From Periplaneta americana (taxonomy: Eukaryota; Arthropoda; Insecta; Blattodea; Blattidae), in contig NC_091119.1 of NCBI RefSeq assembly GCF_040183065.1, positions 104,336,263-104,400,262 on the forward strand: a stretch of 64,000 bases of DNA. Reading direction: 5' to 3'. This document shows positions 1 to 11,821 of this stretch, one piece after another (within the stretch, counting starts at the first letter, position 1; each line of letters starts with the position of its first letter). The notes beneath the pieces are model-generated. The model was given only the letters and a program-made list of their open reading frames with translations, made no database searches and was not told the origin of the DNA. Both the position numbers and the translations under genes were made by a program.

Positions 1-1964
1 CACCACGCGGAATCGAAAGCACCTTTAATATCTAGGCTTACGACGACTGCAATTTCTCTTGCTTTTAGGCTTTCTTCTACGAAGTCCTTCACTGCCATTG
101 CAGCATCTATTGTGCTTCTTTGTGGTATGATGCCATACTGATTGCTGTTCATCAGATCATGAGAGAATACATGATGATTTATTCTGTTTACTAGTACTTT
201 TTCTAGTATCTTTCCGCCGATATTGAGAAGACTTATGGGTCGGAATTTTGATGGTTCCAAACTGTTCTCTTTTCCAGGTTTTATAATTGGAACCATTTTC
301 GCCCTTTTCCATATCTTAGGAAAAACTGCTCTTTTTAAGCACTCGTCATACAGAGTCGTTATGAGTCTAGGAAATATTTTGAAAGTTTGTTGAAAAATCT
401 CACAGGTAATCCCGTCTTCCCCTGGCGCTTTCTTTTTTTCCATATTTTCAACTGCATTTCTGACTTCATCTAAGGTAAAACCTTTGTCATCGGTCGTGTC
501 TATAGGTTTCTGAGACTGTGTTCTTATTTTCTTGTGGTATTCAGTTTCTTGTTGCTAGCTGTCTTCTGGTGTGAAATACTCCAACATGTACTCAATCGTT
601 TCACGTATGTCAGCTGTTAGAGATCCATCAGGCTTGCGAAGTGTTGTCATTGTTGTCTTGTTGCTTCTTTTTCCGGTTGCTAATTTGTATACTTCGTTCC
701 ATGGGTTAGCTGATGAAGTCATATTGCAGAATTCCTTCCAGGAGTTTAACTTCTCCTTTTTGATTGTTACTTCATACATTGTTTTCCCCTCGATATACTG
801 TATTTTACGTTGTTCCCTCAATTCTTCATTGTTTCTTGTTCTTTGGTACCTCCGTCTTAATGCGTTCGTTTTCTTTCTCAATAAGGTGAGGTCATCTGTC
901 CACCAAGGGACGGATTTAGTTCCTGATGTCTTTCTTGAGCCCAGCTTAATCCTAAATGACCGGTTGCAAGCTGATTTCAAAGCCTCGTGAAATATTTCAA
1001 TGCAACTTTCAATGTCAGTTTCTTTAGCTACATGAGATGATAGTATGCTGTCAAGTTCTTCTGCCTGTTGTTCCCAGTTTGGGTGATTAAATTTTATCGC
1101 CATCCATCGAAGCAGATTTTCATGAAATTTCTTGTAGTTGTGTTCTTTGACTATATACTTCACTCCTTGGTGATTACAATCTATAACATGGTAGTTGTTT
1201 TTCTTCAGACCTATGGAATATTTGATGATCCTATGGTCGGAGCAGCTTTCTTCACTACTAATTTCCCACTCACAAACTTCTCTTAGCAATTGGTTGTTGG
1301 CTATTGTTAAATCAACATTACTGGATCCTCTTCTAGTCCAAAAGGTAGTCATTTCACTCTCTTCATTGACAACGTGCATCTGATTTCCCATGAGAAATTC
1401 TTCAAGAATTCTGCCTCTTGTGTTTGTCAGTGTGTCGTGCCAGGATGTGGATCTACAATTGCTGTCCATGGCTATTAGGACTCTTCTTCCTTTAGCGTGA
1501 TATAGTATTGACTTCATTTTCTCCAAGCTCGAATCCAATTCATTGTTTATATCTAAATACATACTTGCGATGAGAATCCTTAGGTTTCCTGCTATTACGT
1601 CTAGTACAACAGTATCTTCGTCCGACAGTTGTTTTATTAATAGGACGTCAATTTTATCATTAGTCACAACTATAGCTGCACGGCTTCTTCCTTCGCCCGA
1701 GGTAAATATTTTGAACATTTTTGTAATACCAGCTATTTTATTTTTAATTATGTACGGCTCTTGTATAAATATAATATCTGTATTGTTTTCTTGGATTTTC
1801 ATTAGGTTGTCAGTTGCAACTCTGGAGTGCTGTGGGTTGATTTGAATACATCTGATTTGTGCTTCCGGTTTTAAGTTCCTATTGCATTGCAATGTGGTGC
1901 TGTTGTGCATGGATGGAGGCGCCATTTCAGTTCGCTTCATTATGAGATTCTTTAGTTGAGCCAT
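1..1964 (-). pseudogene. R1-type ORF2: endonuclease plus N-terminal reverse transcriptase
   Basis: The protein starts at 1964 with an exonuclease-endonuclease-phosphatase domain: IRCIQINPQHS, then FIQEPY with the catalytic Glu, AMDSNCRS (D-x-N), and SCSDHRIIKYS (Asp-His). This domain nicks target DNA to prime reverse transcription. A TAG at 555-557 interrupts the frame, but the same frame stays open to the window start and encodes RT motifs: KAPGEDGI, FRPISLLNIGGKILEK, QYGIIPQRS, and SLDIKGAFDSAW. The catalytic Y-x-D-D box would lie past the left edge. The single stop could be a real nonsense mutation or a sequencing error. ORF1 ends 4 bases upstream, typical of LINE ORF spacing. The R1 clade is chosen from the GAFDSAW box and the gag with three knuckles; other Jockey-like clades are possible. 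Confidence 0.85.
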
Positions 1965-1967
1965 GAT

Positions 1968-2660
1968 TTAGTAGTTTATATTTAGCACATATCTACCCAG
2001 GACTGCTTGCAAGCTAGGGCAGTTCTTATCCAGAGAAGAGTGTTTCTCGCAGCTCTTTTCGGTACGGCAGTACTTATTATATGTAACACAGTTTACACAT
2101 TTGTATTCATTCCTGGAAGCAGTGCATTCTTTCAAGGTGTGATCTTTCGAGCAAAGTGGACATGTTTGTGTACCCTTGCAGTCCCCTTGTCTATGATTGA
2201 ACCTGGAAAATTTGAAGCACCTAGTAGCCACTAAGTAGTCCCGAGCGTTACAGATCTGCCATCCTAATTTGATTTTGGTCTTCAAAAGTTCTCTCCTAGC
2301 TTGCGAGCTTCTATAATCATATTCTTCTTGTTGAACTTGTTTTTGTAGCAATACTTCCCTTGTATATCGACATCATTCAGGTTCAGTTCTGGGTTCTGGC
2401 ATATTATTCTTTCCGCTGCGCTTTCTGCCGAGATATCCTCCGGGACATTATAGATTATAAGTCTTGGATTTCTAAGTTTAGGAGTGTTTACTTCCAGCTG
2501 ATCACCGCATTTTGATGTTATACTTGTCCGTAGGGATTCCAATTTCTCCTTGCTACTAGTCTCTATAAGCACTTGGCCGTCCCTTAGGGACTTGAATGTG
2601 TTAATTCCGACTTTCATTTCGGCTGGATTTATGCTGGCTTTTAGTATTTGCTTAGTTGTC
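1968..2660 (-). pseudogene. R1-type ORF1 (gag-like, zinc knuckles), frameshifted
   Basis: The N-terminal part (about 2660-2290) reads through QILKASINPAEMKVG and DGQVLIETSSKEKLES, typical of insect LINE gag proteins that bind element RNA. It then goes out of frame near 2290-2310, and the C-terminal part continues in another frame to the stop at 1968. That part has three cysteine-rich knuckles: RCFKFSRFNHRQGDC, CPLCSKDHTLKEC, and CVNCVTYNKYC followed by more Cys/His. In the first knuckle the expected second Cys is Phe (CFKF), a likely loss-of-function change. The frame also breaks upstream at an A-run near 2672-2685, so the true start is not resolved. It belongs to the same element as ORF2 downstream. 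Confidence 0.78.
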
Positions 2661-2817
2661 TCTGGTGGATGATTTTTTTTTTATTTCACTGTCAGCTTGA
2701 ATTTCTTCTCGGTCTTGCCTGCGAGTACTTCGGAGTAGAGATTCTGCCTTCCGATGGAAGATGGCGGCCCCTCTCCTGGTCCTGCTGCTCCCCTCGTCCG
2801 CTGGTCCCGCCGGCCAT

Positions 2818-3603
<786 letters not shown>

Positions 3604-3725
3604 GTAATAACCAGGGAAAGGATTTATATGTAAATACATATTTACTTATAAAGCTAATATAATTTATATTTTGCATTATCTTTATGTTTCACAATGTGTA
3701 GGGTTGAAAAATCCTACTTTTATTT

Positions 3726-3800
3726 TCCATATTTTTCCATATTTTAGAGTTTAGTACATATTTTCGTTAATTTCCATATATTTTCCATATTTCATATAAA
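3726..3800. repeat. Left subterminal CCATATTT motif cluster of the hAT element
   Basis: At least four copies of TCCATATTT or TTCCATAT occur within 75 bases, about 115 bp inside the left end. hAT transposases such as Ac and Hermes bind short subterminal repeats; assigning that role here is an inference. Confidence 0.6.
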
Positions 3801-4085
3801 ACAGTCCCTATTATATTAGGTTTAACAATAAAACAAAACAAAATTCCATTAACTTTTAAAAATACATTTCAACAATAGAGATTTAAACACATGTTCAGTA
3901 ATCCCTTTAACATCAGAGTTATTTGAAAATTAGCAGTCCTATCAACAATGGGAAAGTAAGTTACAAAACTGTATTAATTTAATTTAAAATTTTTAACAGA
4001 CTTCAGTTGTGCAGCTCAACAGTTAAATGCCAGTCAGAGTACACATAGGTTCAGTTTTGTAAATCATACTATAAAGACGGTAAAT

Positions 4086-5558
4086 ATGCCAAAAGTACGT
4101 CATTCAGTCAATTTAAAATCAAAACTAACAAGTTACATTTCAGAATTTAAAGAAGATGGTTTATCAACTGACAATAAAATATTATTTTGTAATTTGTGTC
4201 AGTGTGCAGTATCATCTACACAAAAGTTCCTGGTGCAACAACACATTACAACTAGTAAACATCAGGCCAACAAACAACTAAATTCCAAGCAGAGACAATT
4301 GTTTTTAACACAACCAACAACATCGAATGTAAGATCTGAGTTTAACATCGACCTGTGCCGTTCTCTCATCTCTGCTGATATTCCTCTCTACAAACTAAAG
4401 AATAAGGTCTTCAGGGAATTCCTTGAAAAATATACTCAACATACAATCCCGGATGAGTCAACACTTAGGAAGACGTATGCTCCATCCATCTACGATGAGA
4501 CAATACAGAAGATAAGAGATGAAATTAAAGATAGTTCAATTTGGGTTTCCATTGATGAGACTCCCGACAAAGAAGGTAATGTAGTTATCGGTTTGTTAAG
4601 TGAACAATATTCTGAACGAATTCTTTTACATTGTGATGTTCTAGAAAAGTGCAATAACAAAACTATAGTTAAACTGTTCAACGAAGCTATGGGTATCCTG
4701 TGGCCAAAGGGTATTATGTACGATAATGTGTTATTCTTTATTAGCGATGCTGCCCCTTATATGGTCAAAGCTGGACAAGCATTATCTGTTGTATATCCTA
4801 AATTGACTCATTTTACTTGTGTGGCGCATGCATTTCATCGTGTGGCAGAAGTGGTCAGAGACAATTTCCCTAAAGTAGATTTGTTGATTTCATCAGTGAA
4901 AAAAGTATTTCTCAAAGCTCCCAGTAGAGTTAACGTGTTGAAAGAAATGTACCCTGAAATTCCATTGCCACCAAAGCCAATTTTAACTAGATGGGGTACA
5001 TGGCTAGAAGCAGTTGAATATTATGCCGAACATATAGACTCTATTAACAATGTTCTCCTTGCATTGGACTCTGAAGATGCAGTCTCAATTGATACTGCGA
5101 AAACAGTTACCTGTGACATAAGTGTGAAGAATGACTTAGCTCACATTCAGCATACATTTTCATGCATCATAAAAACGCTCAAAAGTCTCCAAAATAGGCA
5201 CCTTTCACTATCTGAAAGTTTTGAAATTATAAATAGTACTGTGGAACAACTGAATCGTGGTAGAGGTAAAGTTGCAGATGCAGTAAGAGCTAAGGTGGAC
5301 ACTGTACTTTCAAAAAACCCTGGATATGAAGAACTACAAAAGGTTGTTGCTGTGATGAGTGGTGAATCAACAGTGAAGATTAACTTGGACTTATCCCCAG
5401 CAGACATTGTGAAATTGAATTATGTACCAGTTACTTCTTGTGACGTCGAACGCTCTTTTAGTCAGTATAAATCTATCCTCAGAGACAATAGAAGAAGATT
5501 CACTTTTCAGCACTTGAAAGAAATGTTTGTAACCTATTGTTATGGTAACAGACAATAA
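4086..5558 (+). CDS. hAT-family transposase, 490 aa, full length
   Basis: This enzyme would cut and paste the element using its terminal repeats. An N-terminal zinc finger (C35, C38, H53, H59) should bind DNA. The RNase H-like core shows SIDET (Asp157), FISDAAPYM (Asp221) and a CVAH C-x2-H motif at 245-248. The C-terminal hAT dimerisation segment carries [12 protein letters not shown] with Glu455, which I take as the third acidic residue by position. At 490 residues it is short for hAT proteins, and the insertion domain is small, resembling the compact group related to CGGBP1-like fingers; that affinity is an inference. The ATG at 4086 follows an in-frame upstream stop region and starts just before the finger. 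No introns, stops or frameshifts are seen. The termini lie 474 bp upstream and 237 bp downstream. Confidence 0.92.
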   Translation: MPKVRHSVNLKSKLTSYISEFKEDGLSTDNKILFCNLCQCAVSSTQKFLVQQHITTSKHQANKQLNSKQRQLFLTQPTTSNVRSEFNIDLCRSLISADIPLYKLKNKVFREFLEKYTQHTIPDESTLRKTYAPSIYDETIQKIRDEIKDSSIWVSIDETPDKEGNVVIGLLSEQYSERILLHCDVLEKCNNKTIVKLFNEAMGILWPKGIMYDNVLFFISDAAPYMVKAGQALSVVYPKLTHFTCVAHAFHRVAEVVRDNFPKVDLLISSVKKVFLKAPSRVNVLKEMYPEIPLPPKPILTRWGTWLEAVEYYAEHIDSINNVLLALDSEDAVSIDTAKTVTCDISVKNDLAHIQHTFSCIIKTLKSLQNRHLSLSESFEIINSTVEQLNRGRGKVADAVRAKVDTVLSKNPGYEELQKVVAVMSGESTVKINLDLSPADIVKLNYVPVTSCDVERSFSQYKSILRDNRRRFTFQHLKEMFVTYCYGNRQ

Positions 5559-5669
5559 AAATTGTGTTTTGTTGAAACTACATTGGAAGATAAGGTACGT
5601 CCATTATATTTTTTGTTTAGTTTGATTAAAATGTACCAATATTTAACGTACATAGTCATTTTTTTATAA

Positions 5670-5780
5670 TTTTAAGTCCATATTTAATTCCATATTTTGG
5701 TAAAAATCCATATTTAATTCCATATTTTGGTAAAAATAACTACATATATATTTACATATTTCATATATTTTTAGTCCATA
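5670..5780. repeat. Right subterminal CCATATTT cluster with 30-bp tandem duplication
   Basis: A 30-bp unit containing two CCATATTT motifs is directly repeated at about 5675-5704 and 5705-5734, followed by further CATATTT-like motifs to 5780. It mirrors the left cluster and probably serves transposase binding. Confidence 0.65.
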
Positions 5781-5803
5781 TAAATCCGTTCCCTGGTAAT
5801 AAC

Positions 5804-6410
5804 AAACATTCCATTTATATTAGAATAACACAAATGTTCTTCCGCATGAAAGAAATGTAAGCGTTCTCCATCCAGTTTCAAATTTAGTTATTTTACATTA
5901 AATAATGACGAATCTACATTCTTCCAGACGAGAAGCAAGAAATTCTGATTTTGATAACTGTCTCTGATAAAGTCATCAATCTACGTGTGACTAAGGAGAT
6001 GTGATTCCAGTTCTACATCATCATCATTAGAATTATTTTTATATGGATGATAATATGTTTCCTCTCTTTCTTCTTCATCTGATTAGGAATGTTCAGGTAG
6101 TTTGGAAATGGGAGGATGGGAGATAGAGCATTGCAATAGTTTATTTTATGTATATTTTTTACGGTTTTTTATTTTGTAATATTTATCAGATAAAAATAAA
6201 CATCATTATGCTGGTTTGAGAGTTCTTTACAAAATCGTGATATAAGAAATGGCATACATTTTCTGGTGCCACACAGCCATGTTCCTAATATAGGCTAGAT
6301 TTACAGGAACCAAAGATGACATGAGGAGCCCAATTTCATCCTGATTCCCAACTGGCACTCCGAATTACATTTTATAAGCTGTGTAGAACTTCGTCCTAGG
6401 CACATTACCA
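5804..6410. other. AT-rich DNA, nothing recognised
   Basis: No convincing coding frame, RNA gene or repeat boundary seen. Confidence 0.4.
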
Positions 6411-6412
6411 TA

Positions 6413-7866
6413 ATTGAGGGGTTAGCTGGAAGAAGGGCGTAACTCAGAAAACATAGTTTTCAAATAATCAACAAAAACTATCTTCGGAATATGTATTATA
6501 ATGTCTTTCTCGTTTTAAATATTCCGAAGTGATATAGTGTTAAAAGTTGTGTAATCAAGATGTATGTAAAAACTATCTGTGCCCTGCATCTCTTGCTGGA
6601 ATATGACACTATTCATATATATTGTAGGGTTATTCTCTTGTGATTACAATGAGTTCCATGGTTATTGTTTAAATATTGTACGAAAACGAAGCATTGAATT
6701 ATTTTTAATTATTCTCTTCTTCCATAGAAGAGGGTTGAAAGTACTGCAATGCTGTTAACCTTTCTATATTTCTAATATTTCTATAGGAAAGGCTAGATAT
6801 AGGTCTATACTGCAATAATGAAGATAATTACAATGTATGTTCTACAAAAAAATATATAACTTATTAATATGTTAGTTTACTAAATTGTTATCGCAGCATT
6901 AAAAATAATTAATCCCACTTATTTCACTTTATCTTTTAACTGAAAGTACCTAGAATATAGGTTACAAACACTATACCACTTTAAGTGGGGTATTTGCCTT
7001 TCATATCTGTCATACTGTATATCACCTAGTTTCACTATATTTTGTATAGTTATCACTCGTTTCTTACACGTTTTAAACAATGACACAATAAAGGACTTGC
7101 ATAAAAATTCTTCTCAGTAAAGGTACTGTATACCCAAGACCATTCTCGGTGCTATGGTTTTACAATTGTTTGACGTTGCTTAATGGTCCTCTCCAAATAT
7201 CCCGTAAGAAATGTATTCTGTTGGGTTTTGATTCCAGTTTCCCAAAATCCTCAATGGAAAATGGCTTGTTCCTCTGTAGACATCTCATATTTCTTCTGGC
7301 AGCAACTGGCTTAAATGTTTTGCTAACTTGTCAGAAATATGGTCGTTCCTAAATGACTGCTAGCCTGAATCTAACATTTTATAGCACTGCATATGCCTAT
7401 ATTATTAGTACATTATAATCATTCTCCATTGACAAACATAAATAGTAATACTGTATTTCTTTCACCATTTTTCCTGACCTACTTGTGTAAGCTTTGCCGT
7501 AATTTAGTCATCGCTTGCTAGATTATCCTTTCATAGTTTGTTAAACCGTTTCAGTTTTCTATCTTTCCGTATGTAATCCATTTTCACTGATATTTCAACA
7601 CCAGAAAGGTTATATTCGCTTCCATTAGGCGAAAGATAGACTAGATCAGAACATTCGCCAGACAACGCGAACAACCTTGCAGTTACCTTCGCCGGTCCTC
7701 GAACCACAGTAGTGAGATGGAAGACAGACGCAATTCAACAATACCTCCCTATTGCAATCTATTGGGATTAGGTTAGGTGGTTAGAAACACCGCAAAAGAA
7801 CGCATATAGGCACTTCACGGATAAACGCCGTAATTCGAATTACGCCCTTCCGTCTAACCCCTCAAT
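6413..7866. mobile_element. Candidate non-autonomous DNA transposon with ~30-bp inverted termini and TA flanks
   Basis: The left end (6413-6441, beginning ATTGAGGGGTTAG and running to GGGCGTAA) is the imperfect reverse complement of 7838-7866. Both sides are flanked by TA (6411-6412 and 7867-7868), the target of Tc1/mariner-type elements. The 1.45-kb interior has no transposase; a 67-codon frame at 7149-7352 is not recognised. A second short palindrome (CGTAATTCGAATTACG) sits inside the right end. Without a transposase the superfamily is inferred only from the TA flanks. Confidence 0.55.
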
Positions 7867-7868
7867 TA

Positions 7869-10800
7869 CTTTATCCGCATATGACGTGTAACATTAGAAA
7901 CATAACAAAACGAATCAGCTGAAAACTTAGAAATTCTTGTTTTTACATTCTTGCTTTAAAATAAATAAAAATAACGACAACTAACAGTAACTTTCAGTAA
8001 AGAACCAAACCAAAGTTCGTCTGAAAATACTGATGACGAAGACAAAATTCAATCTATAGAAGTTCTTTAGATTTCAAAAGAGAAGGACAAGACCAGAGGC
8101 TGTGGATATCCAGCTTGACAAGGCCAAGGCATCTAGACGTCGCTAACAGCTGTTGTCAGGTTCTCTCATCCTATTCCATCAATGTATAAGCATTTATCAG
8201 TCATCTTTGCGTCATCGTTTGCTGTTAAGCAAAACGTTCTCCGAAAGTTTGTTTTATTAAATAATGCCCTCTATGAAGTGATATATATTAAATTTATGAC
8301 GGCTATCTAACTTTAGCGCATTTCAAATATTACGTCTCGTATGTTCCTACTACAGCTCACAAGTGCAGACACTTTTGACTTGAAACCGACAAAGAAAAAA
8401 CAAAAATGTCCAAAATCGGTATTTAATCACGAAACTTATAAAAGAGTCGTTTTAATACACAAACTGAGAAGCTAACAACATATAGGCCTACTTGTTTTAT
8501 AAAGTAAAGCTCATATATGGAAGAAAAAACCAGGTTGGCCTTATCAAATTTGTAGCGAGGGTTGACAGATTTTAAATATATCAAAGAAACTTTACTGCAG
8601 TTGATATACAAGTGGCAATGTATTAACATAATTTAACATGTATATATATGATAATTAAAGAATTACTTTAACATTTTAATGAATATTTGTCTTTAAGCTG
8701 CATTTGTTATAATTTATAATACTGTGTCATTTAACGTGTCAACTGAATATATAACAAAAGAAAAAAATTGTGACATTTAGATAAATATCGAGACAAAGCT
8801 GCAGGAGATTAGTCTCTTAAATTTTCATAGCCCTCAAGTTTGAACATGGTACGGAATTTGTTTCGCGTCGTGCGCGAATTTCAATTCCGTATAGGAATGG
8901 GTAATAGCCTAGTATTTTAAAAAGCGGACAATGCCGTTGCCCTTACTGTTTAAAGATTTATGGATTCTGGGAAATTTAGAAGCTTTATCTCGATACACAA
9001 AAATTCAAACAAGATTAACAAAGCATGAACAGATTTATTTTCTTAACATTACAATGTTTACACGTCACAGAAAAACACAGTACAGTTTTTCTGCAGTTCA
9101 CACTGCATTGCCACACTGAAGAAAACCTCGCATTTCTGTTCCAATCTTGGTTCCACAACGAGTTGTTCCACATTCCTGTGTTAACGCACATTGCGATACG
9201 AGCTGCCAACTTCCTGATATGCCATCACCTGGGTGTCGAGAAACCAGGAACTTCGTACCTTTCCTGAAATATTAAGATCAGATTAGTGATATTACATTCT
9301 TTCAATTTGCAACAGTTGTTGACCATTAAGAGTCAAATGTAGAAAAATTTACCCCGTTTTTTCCCTCCAAAATTTATGGCTATTTATCAGAACTTTCAGT
9401 GCATAATTTAAAGAGTAGAAAGAGGATATAATGAACAAAGAAAGTTATGTAGTTGCATTAGTCATTACGAATGTGTTTTCACAACTATCGCCTTACTTAA
9501 CAGCCCTAATCTGAAGAGAATTTTGTTAATCTTCTTAAATAGAGTGATCGGCGAAGAAGTTTCACCAAATCATGTTTCTTAACTGATGCAATAAACAAGA
9601 CTGCGGTTTCAGTGTTCGTTTCTTAACTCGGTGCAGTATTTCGACTCTTACATTAAATGCTTTATATAATAGTTCAATAATAGTCTCCGCATAAATGGAA
9701 CGTACGCGCAACACGCCCGAGGGACTGGTTTGCAGCGTTGCGGTTTCTATTACCTATTTACACTAAGGACTGAATAAAAATTTGAACAGGAAATTACTAA
9801 ACGTTGAGAAACGAAGTGGGAAAATGATTATACTGTTTCCTGTACAACAGAAGTAAAGGAATCTTTCAGTTAACACTATGAGTGCAACTAGCGATGTTAG
9901 GAAAATACACATCACTTAAAACAATGTTCATAAATTATAACAAGCCTATTGAATTTGTTTACATCCCACAAACTGCTGTTCACTTTGTCAAATAGTTCCC
10001 TTAAAAAACTCTTAAATTAAAAGAAAGGACATAGAACTAACGAAGTTTCATACCAGAATAAAGTTACGGATGAAGTACCTATTAGAGCTCTTATCTTGGT
10101 GTAGACAATGGCTTTCTTAGAAGAGCAATATCCTTTCAGTTGGCTGGTACGTTGAGTGAGGGATCTCACTTCGGACAGGAGCTCCAACTAAAGAAATTGG
10201 AAACCAAACGTCAGTATACTGCACACGAAGTGAATAATACTGCAACTTGTTAAAAAGAGTGAAGCAAATCAATCATTCTCCAAGCCATAAACATCCAGAA
10301 GTAGGCTAATCAAGTCGCTAGGAATGAGACTAAGATGTAGTCAAAATTAGCACTTAAGACAGCAAAAATCATTAACTTCAAAACTCCAGAAAAAGACTTC
10401 TCTTCGTGCATAGTAACTACAGATCATTCAAAACGCAGTTCGAGCAATGCCAGTATCCACTTTCGTGCACTAGACCTAAGAAGTCAAGGATGCAAAATGA
10501 AGTTAAAAATACAGTTATCGAAATTTTTAGAGACAATAAAAAATAAAAAATTAAAGACTAGAAGATATATACAATTCCGTCAAAATCCGAGTAAAGCAAG
10601 CAATAGCATATCAGCAATGTCAAGTAAATGTTATCCAGAATTTCAACTGTAATTACCAATTCATTATTTTGTTCACTATAAAAACCACATTTTTTATTTC
10701 CTTGTTGAAAGTACAATTTCCCAGTAGGAGGTTACTAAATCAATTTGATTCTATAAAAGAATCATTTCGTATGACCGAACATCTTCAATATCATTTCAAT

Positions 10801-11439
10801 AAAAGTAAATGTTACTCTTACAATTTCAACCTGTGAACCGCTATTAACAGTTTTCTATGTGACCTGAAATTCAACAGAATGAAAACCTTTGTAGAAGATT
10901 TAGTCTTCTAATTTATCTGACCGCAACTATAACTTAATATATTTAACTATTTTTAGTTTGAATATAATGTCCTAGAAATATTTTTAGTGCTTTAAAATAA
11001 ATTAGACTAAGCACAAGATAAAATTATCAATAATGCTAGACAATATAGTAGCTCGTGTAAAAATGGGAATCGTCATTAAAAATTTGCTAACAAACTGTCC
11101 AATTGGTGTTTAAACCCTTTAGTGGTTATGATGCATCTGTACACTTCATGATCCAAAGCATCCCTCAGCACAACGTATCATCAATCTCCACAAAACACCT
11201 GAAAATATCGAAATAAGGCATAAATTTGCAATAGAAGTTCGCCATGCATAAATCGATCCTGTTTCGCCAAGAAAATGTGCCTCAATACGAATTTAGAGAG
11301 AATTCGTTTTTGGTTTATATATATTAAGAACCACATCAAATATCTTACAAAAACTGCATTTAACGAAATTCGCGCAAAATTTACAATGAATTGCGATATA
11401 AATTGTTTCTAGACAATTTATGGACGCATTCGCATATAT
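7869..11439. other. 3.6 kb without recognised genes
   Basis: AT-rich DNA. Short frames near 9015-9267 overlap on both strands and match nothing I know. On the minus strand a TTTCAG acceptor-like site at about 9260 precedes a roughly 55-codon open frame, but no donor or homology supports an exon. No repeats with clear ends were seen. Confidence 0.4.
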
Positions 11440-11821
11440 GAGGCGTTCAGAGCTGAAGTGGATCAAGTCCATGAGACGTAGTTTTGAGATAACAGGACTT
11501 AAAGTTATCTTGCTCTAGTGGATTATCTAATTTCACTAGCAATAATTTTATTGCTCCATTCTCAAATTCTAGATTTATAAAATATAAACAATTGTGATGT
11601 TAATTGATGCAACGTTTTGGTGACTTGATCCACTATGGCTCAGAACATCGTGAACAAATAATCTGAGCCAAAAGTGACTGATGTCACCTACCGGCGAATG
11701 CTTGGAATTAAGACTTGGTCCATTACTGCTCGGAAAAGATCCAATTTCAGATAATCAGAAAATGAATAAAACTCAATTTATGAAAATTTATCACTTGATC
11801 CACTTAAGCCCTGAACGCCTC
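11440..11821. mobile_element. Small element with imperfect 30-bp inverted termini
   Basis: GAGGCGTTCAG...GTGGATCAAGT at 11440-11468 is the near reverse complement of 11793-11821. A third degenerate copy of the same motif (TTGATCCAC...GGCTCAGAAC) lies inside at 11624-11650. The size of 382 bp and lack of coding suit a MITE or foldback. No target duplication is clear. Confidence 0.5.

Larger units (their letters stand above)
3612..5795 (+). mobile_element. Complete hAT DNA transposon with perfect 8-bp target duplication
   Basis: The left terminus CAGGGAAAGGATTTATATG at 3612 matches the reverse complement of the right terminus ending at 5795, with one mismatch (A/C). The flanks 3604-3611 and 5796-5803 are both GTAATAAC, an exact 8-bp duplication as hAT elements make. 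The 2184-bp element holds one uninterrupted transposase gene. CCATATTT motifs cluster inside both ends (3726-3795 and 5677-5780), matching the subterminal transposase-binding repeats known for hAT elements. Nothing visible is broken, so it may be a recent, possibly active copy. Confidence 0.95.

Noticed and set aside
571-1845. Plus-strand frames of 60-140 codons across 0.57-1.85 kb
   Set aside because: They are antisense shadows of the R1-type ORF2 on the minus strand.
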